A stretch of DNA of 64,000 nt from Ceratotherium simum simum (GCF_000283155.1 NW_004454166.1:18500634-18564633), one strand, 5' to 3'. Positions 22,036-32,745 are shown, numbered from the stretch's first letter. The notes: generated by a model not told the origin, from the sequence alone. Numbers and translations: made by a program.

Positions 22036-22608
22036 GTAGTCTCTGTCTGAGTGGGCAGCAAAAGGCTCTTTGTAGTTAACAACAAATGGGAAAACGGAGC
22101 TGAAAGAGGAGGTGTTCTCTGAGCCTCTAGCCTTGGCAGTTGAGAGAAGTCAGTGGTTCATTCATGTTATCATTTTAATAGTTATCAGAAGGAGAAAGGC
22201 AAGAGAGAGGCTCCTTTAGAGTTTAGATTTACAGATTGCCCTTAACCTTGTTTCCTTAAAGAAAAGACCTGGACGAAGGATAAAAATCAAAGAGGAGAAA
22301 GAGGAGAGGCAGAAAGAGGAGGGATGCAGGAACATGATGGAGGAGAGAGGGGGCAGCGATGATCTGTGGCTGCTCTTGCTCCCCACCTGAAAGTTGATGA
22401 GCAGGCAGATGGGCGGCAAAGGGAAGTAGAGATGGTCCCTCCCTCCTCTCTCCTTCAGCTTGTTCATAACATCTCCAGAGTGTCATTTACCACCTGGTAC
22501 TCTTATTTAATGCTGCTTGCCTCTTCTCTACTAGAGCCTGAGGTCTTCCAGGTTCTTTTGCTTCTTAGTTATGGGATGTTGAATAAAAATGCCAACATGA
22601 TCCTGTAA
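22036..22608. other. Unassigned non-coding sequence
   Basis: A purine-rich block near 22270-22350 (GAGGAGAAAGAGGAGAGG-like) is the only visible structure. Overlapping frames on both strands across it reflect this skew. Confidence 0.4.
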
Positions 22609-22815
22609 AAACACAGTTATATGAAGTCATTCCTGTGCCCAAAACCCACTGGAGGCTCTCAGTCTCCTTCAGAGTAAAACCTAAAGTTATTCTCAATCAT
22701 GTCCAGTATCCTCGCCGCAGCAGATCTGCCATAAACATTTGTGCTGCAAACATTTTTGCCACATAACTAGTTGGCCATAAGTCAATTTTGCCATAAAAAA
22801 AGATAAAATAACTGG

Positions 22816-23016
22816 TTGATAGTTTGGTTTCATTTTGGTGATAAAAGTTACTACAAGTGTGAAATAAGAAGAGAGTGTCGAGCCAGGTTGCATACCATGC
22901 TAGAAAATGACAACACATCAGTTTGCAAATTCTTGCAGTCCCAATGCAATACAAAGTTCAGTTACAAACACGCATCCAGGAAAATGATACCTCTCTTCAC
23001 AAAGGAAGAAATTTGA
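22816..23016 (+). pseudogene. FLYWCH-like zinc-finger relic of a MULE transposase
   Basis: One 67-codon frame contains the string SYYKCEIRRECRARLHT (about residues 11-27). It fits the FLYWCH pattern of an aromatic pair, Cys, a basic spacer, Cys and ARLHT. The two Cys zinc ligands remain; the later paired His ligands cannot be seen, and the frame stops soon after. FLYWCH domains bind DNA and are carried by Mutator-like transposases and some domesticated host proteins. Position between the long TIRs supports a transposase origin. No catalytic DDE region is left. Alternative: chance resemblance in a short frame. Confidence 0.6.
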
Positions 23017-23366
23017 GCAAAAAAGAAAAAATGTGATACCCAAGGAGGAGACGAATCAATAAGCCAAAAAAATAAAAGTATGATCCTATGAATGAAAGAC
23101 TTGGAAGGCAAGTGCTTAGATATAATCCACACAATAGAATCAAATATTTGCACAGTATTTGCCATGAATCTACACATATTTTACATGTACTCAAATATTT
23201 TTTTGTATTGTCATATTTTGTGATAGACTTTTTAATATTGTTATTAATTTGTCATGTTCCATTATGTCCTTTTGAAGGTCCCTTTTATATTCTTCATTTT
23301 ACGGCAAAATTGCCTTACAGTCAATTAGTTATGCTGCAAAAATGTTTGCAGCAAAAGTGTTTGTGG

Positions 23367-23579
23367 TGGGGCCGGCCCAGTGGTGTAGTTGTTAAGTTCC
23401 CATGCTCTGCTTCGGTGGCTCGCGGTTCACAGGTTCATTTTCTGGGTGCAGACCAACACAACACTTATCAAGCCATGCTGTGGAAGCATCCCACATACAA
23501 AACAGAGGAAGATGGACACAGATGTTAGCTCAGGGCCAGTCTTCCTCACCAAAATAAATACATAAATAAATAAAATTTA
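23367..23579 (+). mobile_element. ERE SINE inserted in the right TIR of the DNA transposon
   Basis: ERE head GGGGCCGGCCCAGTGGTG, GCCATGCTGTGGAAGC, AACAGAGGAAGATGGAC and GTTAGCTCAGGGCC, with an AAATAAATA tail. The flanks AAAAGTGTTTGTGG (23353-23366) and AAAAATGCTTGTGG (23580-23593) match at 12 of 14 positions and fit a decayed target-site duplication. Confidence 0.93.
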
Positions 23580-24139
23580 AAAAATGCTTGTGGCAAAGGT
23601 GTTTATGACAAAGCTGCCTAAGGGTGGGAATATCGAGAAGCATTCCCAAAACCCACATGGACTTAGGTGAGCAGACCCCCTCTCACCTCCTGTACTGCAT
23701 CACCTCACTCCAGCCTCCAGAGACCCTCGAGGTCCCTGAAAGTCACCAAGGTCAGCCCTAGCATCAGGACTGTGTACTTGCTGTTCTCTATGCCTGGAAC
23801 GTGCTTCTTTCAGATGTGCAGAAGGCTGGTCCTCTTACTTCCTCGGGTCTTTATTAAAAGCCACCTTCACAGCCAACCCTTTCTGAAATTCTACCCAAAA
23901 AATCCCACTCCCCCTTTCCTACTCAATTATTGTCCTTAGAGCTCATCACTCTGTAACATACTGTGAATTTTACTATTTACCTTCCTTGTATGAATTGCCC
24001 ATCTTCTTCACTAGAATATGTTCCACAAGGCCAGAGATTTTTGTTTTATTTGCGGCTGTATCCTTAGCACATAGAGTGGTGTTTGGCTCAACAAATACTT
24101 AATGAATGAATAACTGGAGTGACTTGACTGTCCTGTGTC

Positions 24140-24995
24140 TCAGTTACATGATCAAAAACAGTATAATAAATATCAAATGCTGGTGAGGATGTGGAGAAAC
24201 TGATCAGTCAGATGTTGCTGGAGAAGATCTGAAATGACACAGCCACTCTGGAAAAGAATTTGGTGGTTTCTTATTAAACTAAACATGCAATTACCATATG
24301 ACCCAGCAATTGTACTTTTGGGCGTTTATCCCCGAGAATGAAAATTTATGTGCACATAAAAAACTATACACGAGTATTCATAACAGCTTTATTTGTAATA
24401 GCCAAAAACTAGAAACAGTCCAGATGTCCTTTAATGGGGAATGGTTAAACAAACTGTGGTACATCCATACCATGGAATATTACTCAGCAATAAAAACAAA
24501 ATTAACTGTTTATACAATTTGGATGAATCTCAAAGTAAAAATAAAAGCTAATCCCAAAAGGCTATACACTGTATGATTCCATTTATATAACATTTCTGAA
24601 TGGGAATCTTGAAGAGATGAAGAACTGATTACTGCTTTCCAGGCATCGGGGTTGGAGATGGTGATGGAATGTGGGAGGTGGATGTGTTCCTCCGCTCATG
24701 TTGATCAACTGCTGTTTCTTGACTGTGGTGGTGGATACACGAACCTCCATATGCGATAAAATTACATAGAACTAAGCGCACACACACATACACACACACA
24801 CAAGTGAGTACATATAAAATTTTGGAAACCTGAACAATATAGGTGGATTGTATCGAGGTCAGTTACCTGGTTGTAGTATTGCAAGATGCTACTGTTGAGG
24901 GAGACTAAAAAGATAGTACCCAGGATCTCTCTGCATTATTTCTTACAAGTGCGTGTGAGTATACAATGATCTCAAAATAAAAAGTTTAATTGAAA
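24140..24995 (+). mobile_element. L1 ORF2 C-terminal region plus 3' UTR
   Basis: GCTGGTGAGGATGTGGAGAAAC, TTACCATATGACCCAGCAATTGTAC, TTTATCCCCGAGAATGAAAA, AACAGCTTTATTTGTAATAGCC, AAACTGTGGTACATCCATACCATGGAATATTACTCAGCAAT and TATGATTCCATTTATATAAC follow the end of L1 ORF2. The 3' UTR contains a CACACA run near 24780 and ends in CAAAATAAAAAGTTTAATTG. The frame is broken; 24298-24576 keeps a 92-codon open remnant. An old (L1M-type) copy without a usable protein. Confidence 0.85.
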
Positions 24996-25079
24996 TGATG
25001 TAATAATATTTAATTTTGAAAATATGCGTTGAGTACTCAGTATGTACCTCACCTTTTCAGGGTAGTTATAAACACAAAT

Positions 25080-25081
<2 letters not shown>

Positions 25082-25132
<51 letters not shown>

Positions 25133-25165
25133 TATACTTGTGTGTGTGTGTGTGTGTGTGTGTGT
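25082..25165. repeat. Compound (TA)n(CA)n(TG)n microsatellite
   Basis: AT/TA dinucleotides run from 25082 to 25124 (about 21 units), then a short CA run, then TG from 25139 to about 25164 (about 13 units). TA next to CA and then TG is self-complementary and could extrude as a hairpin. Confidence 0.98.
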
Positions 25166-25409
25166 TCAAAGGACTTAGAATGCTGCTCAGCATATAGTGA
25201 ACAACGCATTGCAGCTATTATTATTCCAATCCACCAGGGCAGAGTCTGTGTGCAGGTCATCTCTGATTCCCAGTGTGTTATTGTTTCTGATGCATATTGC
25301 AAGCCCCAAGTCAATGTGAGCTGAATAAATGACTTTTCCAACCCCTTGCACCAGCCTTCAAAGAGCATGGGTCAGTGAGAAGGCTCTCTCTGTGGAGTCC
25401 AGAGTAATC

Positions 25410-25590
25410 AAGAACCCTCAACAGGAAGATAATAGGATTACTTAGGCTCCACTTCCCAGCTTTGCCACTACTTTATTGTCAAGTTTTGAAAAGTCCATTT
25501 TCTTCAGCAAGTCTTTAGTTCCCCATTTGTGAGAAGAGGGATTGGAATAGCATTAATTTCCATGAGCCCTTTCCAATCCTTAAATATACA
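25410..25590 (+). repeat. MIR3-like SINE, weak
   Basis: CTCCACTTCCCAGCTTTGCCACTAC, TTAGTTCCCCATTTGTGAG and GAGCCCTTTCCAATCCTTAA fit a diverged MIR3-type copy. Confidence 0.45.
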
Positions 25591-25599
25591 TGATTCCAT

Positions 25600-26360
25600 G
25601 TTTTACAAGTACAGAGAATTATCCTTCCTGAAACTTGAGCACTGGGCTGGGAGTCCAAAGGTAATTATATCTTGACTCCAAATCTCTGGCCTCCAGTTCC
25701 ATTTGGGTTGACTCTTCTGTTTCTGGCCCTCATTAAAGCACAGTTATTAGCAACTGGTTTATACATTTATAGCTCTTTGAAGTATGTGGTAGTCAGAGTA
25801 TCTGTAGATGATAGCAAGCCAAGATTTTGCAAACCTTTAGGGGATAAGAAATTGTAGAAACTTAAGCTATAATTATAGTATTAATCACTACCATTGCATC
25901 ATCATCCTCCAAAGCCAAGGGGAGTTACGCTTGCTAAATTTAAAAACAATAAAGGTATGTTATGATTTATGAAAGCACAAAAAAGACCTCAGAAAAATAC
26001 CAGCTTGTTTATTTTATTTAATATTTGTAACATAACCTAATGTATTCACGTAGTGTTTTTGAGAGAACTACTGAGTAATTTTCCACGCCAAAGGTTAGCC
26101 AATAGATGACAAACGTCCTTACTCAAAAAGGCAGGGTTTTACAGTGTTATGAACATTTCATGGATCATTCTTGCCCATCCTCCTGCTCTATGTCAGTGCA
26201 TCCAGAAGGTCCAGCCACTTCAGGGTTGAAACTGCTTATATGTTTGTACCAATGCGAGATTCCTTGACTACTGAATCATTGCGTGTTTATTGACCGCCTT
26301 GCATGAACTCACCCCTGCAGAGACATCACGAAATAATTACAGTGAAATATGCAAAGTTCT
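25600..26360. other. Unassigned non-coding sequence
   Basis: No gene or repeat recognised. The plus frame at 25672-25857 (61 codons) has no signature. Confidence 0.4.
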
Positions 26361-26364
26361 CTAA

Positions 26365-26535
26365 TAGTAAATACAATTTGTTGAGGAACTACCAAAGGCC
26401 CCCGTTTTACCTACACTAGCTCACCTAATTTAACTCTCACGACTCTATCAAAAAGATATTAATAACTCTGGTCTACAGAGACAGTAAACAAGATCAGAGA
26501 GGTCATGTAACCAAATCTTAAGATTTTTCCAATGT
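26365..26535 (-). repeat. MIR SINE, reverse orientation
   Basis: GAGGAACTACCAAAGGCC, CACCTAATTTAACTCTCACGACTCTATC, AACAAGATCAGAGAGGTCATGTAACC follow the reverse MIR order. Confidence 0.5.
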
Positions 26536-26624
26536 GGTAGACTACTTCAACCAAAATTAAAAAAAAAAAATCAAAATAGATGGATGGATGTTGGCACTTA
26601 AATTATAATGATAAAAGAAATAGA

Positions 26625-27120
26625 AATCAGCTATGACTACAGTAATTGATGAAGATGGGAAAATACTTTCAAAGTGCTGGAAAAAAATTGGTTGGATTGT
26701 ACTGCCAGCAAAACTATTCTTTAAGAATGAGGCTGAAATGAAGACATTTTTATATAAATAAATAATAAATAGATTATGAATAATTCACATGAAAGAAATT
26801 TATAGAGAATGTACTTATGGGAAAAAATAATCCCAGTAACAATATCTAGGATGCAAAGAAACAGCAAACATTTGGGCCTATTCAAACAATGTTATCTGAA
26901 AAAAATGATAGTGTTTAATTTGAGGTTAAAAAATAAAAACCATCCAAGATGCAACTTAAATACTGGACAACTATAATCCGTGTATTGGGGAGGAGTTAGA
27001 AGAGTAAAAGCATTTTAAAGTCCATGTATGGGAATAAAAAGAGCTATTAGCTGGGAACTTTGTTAATTATGTATGTAATTTTTAGCATAACCACTAAAAC
27101 ACTAGAAAAAGGAGATTAAA
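26625..27120 (+). mobile_element. L1/HAL1-related LINE fragment
   Basis: TTTCAAAGTGCTGGAAAAAAATTGG, TACTGCCAGCAAAACTATTCTTTAAGAATGAGGCTGAAATGAAGACATTTTTA and GCATAACCACTAAAACACTAG match an internal L1/HAL1 segment (consensus CCAGCAAAACTATCCTTTAAGAATGAAGG). Truncated at both ends and non-coding. Confidence 0.65.
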
Positions 27121-27434
27121 TAAGAGTGCATATGTTTGAATCCACCAAAGTAAAACTAACAAGCAAACAAAATCTACCCAAACAGGAGAGTAAAATTTCC
27201 AGGCCAGAGCAAGCATGAGTAAGGCAAAAGGAAGCTGGGTTATCAATGGAAACGTAGAGAGGGAAACTTATCCATTGGAGAACAATTCAAGGAAGATAGC
27301 ATATTGACCAACAGACCTCTCATTGAAAGAATTCTGTACAGTGGAGCTTCCAAGCCCTCTTAGCTGAGGACCAGTTCTTACAACAGCGTAGATGTTCCAG
27401 TTAAAACTTAGCTAGCCAAAGAGATCAGCCTACA

Positions 27435-27562
27435 TCAATAGTTCTCAAATGTAGGACTCCAGACTATACTTCCAAATATACTGAATCTATAGGGGCATTT
27501 TTAATCACATATCCCAAGAGATAATGAAGTGGATGGCCTGAAGACCATATGTTTGAGGGTCA
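27435..27562 (+). mobile_element. Possible MER5-type hAT transposon
   Basis: The ends AATAGTTCTCAAATGT and TTTGAGGGTCACTAG look like the eroded CAGTGGTTCTCAA-type inverted ends of MER5 elements, about 125 bp apart. Confidence 0.45.
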
Positions 27563-27741
27563 CTAGAATATTGCAGTCCCCTTGGCAGTCCTCTCCCAAT
27601 GCAAATTAATACCAAGGCACTGGGTTTATATCTCAATCTCTGGCAGAGTTTGAGAAAACAGAAAAAATTATGCATTCATTTTAATAAGACATTACACTTC
27701 ATATTGAAAAAAAGACTTCTTGGCTTAAAACCAGACCTTGG

Positions 27742-27935
27742 AGGCCAGCCTGGTAGCATAATGGTTAAGTTTGGCATGCTCTGCTTTTGTGGCCCGGGTT
27801 CGTGGGTTTGAATCCCAGGCACGGACCTACACCACTCATCAAAGCCATGCTGTGGCAGCGACCCACATACAAAATAGAGGAAGATTGGCACAGATGTTGC
27901 TCAGGGCCAATCTTCCGCACCAAAAAAAAAAAAAA
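27742..27935 (+). mobile_element. ERE SINE with perfect 15-bp target-site duplication
   Basis: ERE landmarks: TAATGGTTAAG, box B-like GGTTTGAATCCC, GCCATGCTGTGGCAG, AATAGAGGAAGATTGGCACAG, CAGGGCCAATCTTCC and a long A tail. AAAACCAGACCTTGG occurs at 27727-27741 and 27936-27950, identical at 15 positions. The body is the older ERE type, like 15462, yet the duplication is unbroken. Confidence 0.95.
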
Positions 27936-27999
27936 AAAACCAGACCTTGGTACATTTGTGAGTTAATGTCTGTGAGTCTAATACCTCGTGAGAGACAGG

Positions 28000-28720
28000 C
28001 CGCCTGGTCTTTCCTGGTGACAACCAGACCCCAGTTCCTGCCATTTTTCTCATTTCAGCAGAGCTGAGGAAGGGAAGAGGTACGTATTTTCTAATTCATG
28101 TGCTTGTTCACTCATCCGTTAATTCTTTTACTCATTAATTTAAAATATGTTCACACACACACATATACACAATCTTCACACAAGTTTCTCTGCTAGAGCC
28201 CCAGGCAGATTGGCAATGCACCCATGATTCCTTCTCAAAGTTTGATTTATTTCCTTTGACTATGTCTTTCCCAGATCTCTGTCTATGAATGCACTGGAGA
28301 GTCCATTCTGCACCTTCAAATGCAACTCAGATCCTCAGTTCTTATACAGGGACAAAATTTACAGCAGCTTCTAGGTGCCAATCAGGCTGGGTATAGAGCA
28401 GAATTCTGTTTCCTCAAGTCAGGCCTCAATCAGCCCAGAAACTTTCACCTCACTTTACGGGTCTGTAAAGAGAAAACCTCATATTTTTCCTTCCTATGTA
28501 GAGAAAAACCCAGTTCTTTCCTAGTGTGTGTTTCTTCCCTGTGAGTCTCCTTTACTACTCACATAAAACACTTCACTTCTGACACTTCTGGTCACCAAAG
28601 AGATAGTATCAGATCCCACAGGTTAAAGGCTCAGTCCCACAAGACTGCCCCCTCCACCCCACACACATACACACTTCAGACACCAGTCGCAAGCCGAGCT
28701 TCCTCTCACCAGCTGGCTGT
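28000..28720. other. Unassigned non-coding sequence
   Basis: No gene or interspersed repeat recognised. A short CA run near 28152-28170 is present. The plus frame at 28320-28544 has no domain signature. Confidence 0.4.
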
Positions 28721-28734
28721 CAAGGCAAATAATC

Positions 28735-29240
28735 CATAACCAGTCTATAAATCAAAATTGGGGTGAGTTTATTATGAGCCAATTTGAGGACCATATAGCC
28801 TGGGGCCTTCCTTCCCCAAGGAGGGAAAGGCACCAAAGGAGTGGGGTGTACAGAACTGTTACATACCGTCAAAGGGCATGTATCACATATGATCGCAATG
28901 TCCCTTTTACAAGAGTGCACAGCGATTGATGGATGCAGCAGATATAAGGTGTGCTGTCTCGATAGGCACAGGATGAGCACAGCAATAAAATCCTAGCCTA
29001 GGAAGAAATGTTTATCCTTAAGGAAATGCCAATGTGAAGGAAGTTGCATCCTTATCTTAAGGGCATTTGTTCTTGGCTTTGGGACATGGTAAATGCTTAA
29101 AGCAGATATACAATGCATGTTCAAAGGCCACGTCAGGCTCTTTTGGAAAAACAAGGTCAGGCCAAATTAGTCTTACACCAAATTGCTTCCTCATATATTC
29201 CAATATATCCTGTTGCTTCCCATTTATTTATTATGGATGT
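28735..29240 (-). repeat. LTR-like block, reverse orientation, family unresolved
   Basis: GGGGTGAGTTTATTATGAGCC at the left reads on the minus strand as a polyadenylation signal (AATAAACTCACCCC), as near an LTR R region. CATATAGCCTGGGGCC and GACATGGTAAATGCTTAAAGC fit my memory of an ERV LTR, but no family can be named. Confidence 0.35.
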
Positions 29241-29830
29241 AGATCAGAGGTTCTGAGGACCCCTCCTTGTGTTCAGTTAATTTGCTAGAACAGCTCACAG
29301 AACTCGTGGAAACACTTACCTATGTTTACCAGTTTATTAAAGGATATGATAAAGGATACAGATGAACAGCCAGGTCTAAGAGGGTCCTGAGCGCAGGAGC
29401 TTCCATTTCCGTGGAGCTGAGCTGTGTCACCTTCCCAGTATGGATGTGTTCACCAACCTGTAAGTTCTCTGAACCCTGTCTTTTTGGGATTTTATGGAGG
29501 CTGTATTACATAGGCATGATTGATTAAATCATTAGCCATTGGGATTTGGATTCAACCTCCAGCCCCTCTCCCCTCCTCCAGAAGGTTGAGGGGTGGGAAA
29601 TACTGAAAATTCCAACCCTCTAATCACTTGGTTGGTTCCCCTGGCAACCAGCCCCCATCCTTTGGTTATCTAAGGGCTTTCCAAATGTTGCCTCATTAAC
29701 ATAACAAAAGATACCTTCATGGCTCTTATCACAGGAAATTCCAATGGTTTTCTATGCCAGGAAAGGCATCAAAGACCAAATATATATTTCTTATTATTAA
29801 TCAAATTATCACAGGCTCCCAGAGCTCCTG
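29241..29830 (-). repeat. Solo LTR-like repeat (ERV-derived), family unresolved
   Basis: The order GGTTCTGAGGACCCCTCC, GCTAGAACAGCTCACAGAACTCG, TTACCAGTTTATTAAAGGATATG, ATACAGATGAACAGCCAGG, GATTGATTAAATCATTAGCCATTGG, TAATCACTTGGTTGGTTCCCCTGGCAACCAGCCCCCATCC and GACCAAATATATATTTCTTATTAT closely follows a common mammalian LTR. TTTATT near the left and the order suggest reverse orientation. No internal retroviral sequence is present. Confidence 0.55.
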
Positions 29831-30368
29831 CCCCTGCTTCAAATAGTGGGTCTCAATCATGACCTTGGTCTTGACTGTGCAGTCCCTGAGTTTTAGTATT
29901 CCCTTAGCCTTAAATTGATCTATGTCATAAGAAGAATGTTTACCCGAGCTCCCTCCTCCATGATTATAATTATAATGTATTATGTTATAATCCAGTACAA
30001 ATGAACTCTGGTTTGGTTAATCTCAAGGACTATACTCTTAAAGTACAAAATACTTTCCTTAATAACCCGCCCAACTGTGATTGTTTAATATTTGTCTTTA
30101 CTGCTAGGGAGTAAGTTCTAAGATAGTAGCAACTTAGATTGTGCTATATATCAATGTATCCCTAGCCACTGGCATAGTGCTTGGCTTAATGAATATTTTT
30201 TATCAGAAATAAGAGTGGCAAGTGTTATAATTGAGTAGATGTAAAAGGCCTAGGGAGAGAAGATGTGGAATAAACTCTGCATTTGAGGGATAGGGGACAG
30301 GGAGAGGATGCACAAAGGACATGACACTTCAAATGTGCTTTTAACATAATGAGGAGTTTGCCAGGCAA

Positions 30369-30370
<2 letters not shown>

Positions 30371-30401
<31 letters not shown>

Positions 30402-30417
30402 GTGTGGTGGTGGTGGT
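30371..30417. repeat. (GT)n then (GGT)n microsatellite
   Basis: GT dinucleotides from 30377 to about 30400 pass into GGTGTGGTGGTGGTGG. It yields a poly-threonine/histidine chance frame on the other strand. Confidence 0.97.
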
Positions 30418-30542
30418 TCCTGGCAAAGGAAACTGCACTTTCAATGATATAGAGGTAAAATGAAAGGGAAGTTCACTGTGGTTGGATCACAGTACAGGGA
30501 AATGAGGTTGGGATGGAGAAATAGTGGGTAAATAGGCTAGGA

Positions 30543-30762
30543 TGGGGGTGGGCCCAGTGGTGTAGTGGTTAAGTTTACTTCGCTTTGGTGGCCTGGGGTT
30601 CACAGGTTCTGATCCCGGGCGTGGACCTATGCACCACTTATCAAGCCATGCTGTGGCAGGTGTCCCACGTATAAAGTAGAGGAAGATGGGCACAGCAAAG
30701 GAGGAGGACTGGCAATAGATGTTAGCTCAGGGCTAATCTTCCTCACACACACACACAAAAAA
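30543..30762 (+). mobile_element. ERE SINE inside reverse L2
   Basis: Head GGGTGGGCCCAGTGGTG, box A TAGTGGTTAAG, GATCCCGGGCGTGGACC, GCCATGCTGTGGCAGG, AAGTAGAGGAAGATGGGCAC and GTTAGCTCAGGG, with a CA-rich tail. AGGCTAGGA repeats at 30534-30542 and 30763-30771, a 9-bp visible target-site duplication. A short internal deletion follows GGGCACAG. Confidence 0.93.
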
Positions 30763-31129
30763 AGGCTAGGAAGGTAAGCAGAGACCAAATCATGCAATGT
30801 GGAATCCATGTAAGGAGCTTGGGCTTAATTCTGAGAGCAAAGGAGTGGCCAAGAAGTGATTTATGCGTGGATGTAACCCAGCCAGAGGGATTTTTTTTTT
30901 TTAATTTTTATTTTGGAAAGAGCACTTATGACCAAAGCAGGACAAGATATGGGGTTACAGATCAGAAAATATACTACCTTGTTTATTGGGGAATGTTGTC
31001 AGAATAAAAACAGCTTGATATGACTCTCTGAGCCGTGCTTATATCTAAGAACCACACTTCAATCCTAAGTATGGGATCCCTACTCTACTTTTCCTTGACT
31101 CATCTATCATACATATTCATCAACATATC

Positions 31130-31740
31130 TTATCATTTTCAACCCCTAAAATGTTTTTAAAACCGTTGCCTTCTCTTCACTCCTATTGCCATTTTCCTAG
31201 TTCAGACACCCATCACCTCATCCCACTCTTTCACTATTTTTGTCACCTCTTATATCTTTCTCACCCATCTGTGTCCCTCACTGGTTGTCAGAGTGAGCAT
31301 TCTAAAGGGCTTCATTCCTATTTAATTTTTTTTCCAGTAGCTGCCCATTATCTAGAAGATCAAGTCTAAACTCTATAATGTGCCCTATGTCATGATGAAA
31401 TCTCAGATGACTTCTTCAGCACAATTTCCTCCATTATTTAATTATTGCATTTTCAAACAGATCAAATCACCTAAATCAGAACTCCTTCCTTACAGCCTGC
31501 TGTAAGAAGCAACCACTCACCCCTTAATACCATCTTCATATAGTGTACACACCTCTGTTGTTACCCTCATTTCATCGTGTGGATATTTATTTGTGTGCAT
31601 GTCTGTCTTTATCCACTAACTCTATCCCTCTTGGAGAAAAAAACTATACCTTATTTATTTGTAAATGCCTGCAGCCTGGTACACTGTCTGTGTAAATAGA
31701 TATCTCCCCTTCCCCCAATGTTTTTAATGAACAAATAAAT
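31130..31740 (+). mobile_element. L2 LINE 3' end
   Basis: GAGTGAGCATTCTAAAGGGC, AGTAGCTGCCCATTATCTAGAAGATCAAGTCTAAACTC, CACAATTTCCTCCATT, CCTCTTGGAGAAAAAAACTATACC and GCCTGGTACACTGTCTG follow the L2 3' end in order. Confidence 0.7.
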
Positions 31741-31749
31741 GAACAATGA

Positions 31750-32535
31750 TAAAAAAGTGAAAAGAATGAATCAAAATAGAGAAATTGGGTCAGATTCATC
31801 TAAGATAGAGAAAAATATCTTCTGGTACTTTGGAGCAGAGTAGTTTTTTCAGCTTCTTGGAAAGGTACAGAAGACCTTTTACTCACTATTACTCATCCAT
31901 TATGAGTTTCACTATTAAAAAATATAAATATGGTATGATGGCTTTAATATTAATCAACTCTAAGCATATATCTATTGATACCTAGGGAGAAATTGACTCA
32001 CAGAGTTTCCAAGTGTGTGGCTAGAAAGTACTTTGATTGGATAGTCACTGGGGTCAGTCCTGGAAGAGCCAAGAAATCCAAGTGTTTTCTCTCTGTCTCC
32101 CGCTAGCTTTCTGACTGAGTCTAACGGGAGCTACTTGGGCTCATCCCAGATAAGGTAACTGCGAGTTCTCAAAAACCAGATTAGGTGGGAAACTCTTCAT
32201 AGACTGGGACAAATGACCTGAGAAAATCAATGACCATTGAATTGGAGACTCCTTCAGGTCCAGTGGAGAATGTGAATGCCAAAAAGGAAATGAGGAAAAA
32301 CAGCTGGAAGTACTAAGAGAACGTGAGACAGAGGGGTTGAAATGCTGTTAGGATAAGCAGTTCTCTAGGAGACAAAGACAGTTGAGAGAATCAGGAGGAA
32401 AAAGCAATTTGGGGATGGAATTTTAAGACTGCGTTAGTGTACATTCTCTCAGTTGATACCCTATGACATTTTGGGGATGATATTGGCTCCTAAAGACAAC
32501 TGGTCAGTGAAGATGGGGAAAGGAAGTAGTCAGAA
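31750..32535. other. Unassigned non-coding sequence
   Basis: No gene or repeat recognised. Composition is moderate, without tandem structure. Confidence 0.4.
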
Positions 32536-32539
32536 AAGA

Positions 32540-32745
32540 GCATTTACTCAGTACTTGCTGTGTGTAGGGTGCCATACTTGGTGCTGGAGATAAATCTGTA
32601 GAAAGACTTGACTTTACCCTAGATGAAATTTTCAACACCATATGAGTTAGCTACAGCAATCTCTCATTTGTAGGTAAGGAAGATTGAACTTCAGAGAGGT
32701 TAAAGGTCATCTGGAAGATAGAACTAGACTTTCCAAGAGTCTGAC
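32540..32745 (-). repeat. MIR/L2-type fragment, reverse orientation
   Basis: TTACTCAGTACTTGCTGTGTG, ATGAGTTAGCTACAGCAATCTC and GGAAGATTGAACTTCAGAGAGGTTAAAGGTCATC follow the reverse order of a MIR-like element. Confidence 0.45.

Larger units (their letters stand above)
22714..23622. mobile_element. DNA transposon with long TIRs, MULE/MuDR-like (Ricksha-type?)
   Basis: The two ends are inverted copies: 22731-22798 pairs with the reverse complement of about 23298-23366 at roughly 84% over 69 positions (11 mismatches counted). Shared text includes CTGCAAACATTTTTGC, CATAACTA and CAATTTTGCC. Once the inserted ERE is removed, the right end continues with GGTGTTTATGACAAAGCTGCC, which pairs with the left GATCTGCCATAAACA. 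The right TIR has one additional ~16-bp AAACA...TTTGC sub-repeat. The centre (about 500 bp) carries a FLYWCH-like relic at 22816-23016. Long TIRs plus FLYWCH point to the Mutator-like class; the name Ricksha is from memory. The expected 9-bp target duplication is not visible. Confidence 0.75.
22610..24115 (+). mobile_element. L2 LINE, interrupted by a DNA transposon
   Basis: The 5' piece (22610-22712) has CCCACTGGAGGCTCTCAGTC and AGAGTAAAACCTAAAGTTATTCTC, as in L2 upstream of its last 450 bp. The 3' piece (from about 23640) has CTCACTCCAGCCTCC, TGTACTTGCTGTTCTCTATGCCTGGAACGTGCTTC, GGTCTTTATTAAAAGCCACCTTC, CACTAGAATATGTTCCACAAGGCCAGAGA and AACAAATACTTAATGAATGAATAA, the canonical L2 3' end. The two pieces are in order, so they were one element before the transposon arrived. 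Confidence 0.8.
30230..30895 (-). repeat. L2 LINE, reverse orientation, split by an ERE
   Basis: ATGACACTTCAAATGTGCTTTTAAC before the ERE, and AGAGACCAAATCATGCAATGTGGAATCCATGTAAGGAGCTTGGGCTTAATTCTGAGAGC after it, match the reverse of L2 ORF2 end sequence. The two parts are in order across the ERE at 30543. Confidence 0.55.

Noticed and set aside
23088..23528. 146-codon plus frame
   Set aside because: It runs from the interior of the MULE-like element through its right TIR into the ERE; a chimera of two unrelated repeats.
28735..29830. A complete provirus bounded by two LTRs
   Set aside because: The two LTR-like blocks are adjacent, not alike, and no gag, pol or env-like sequence lies between them.
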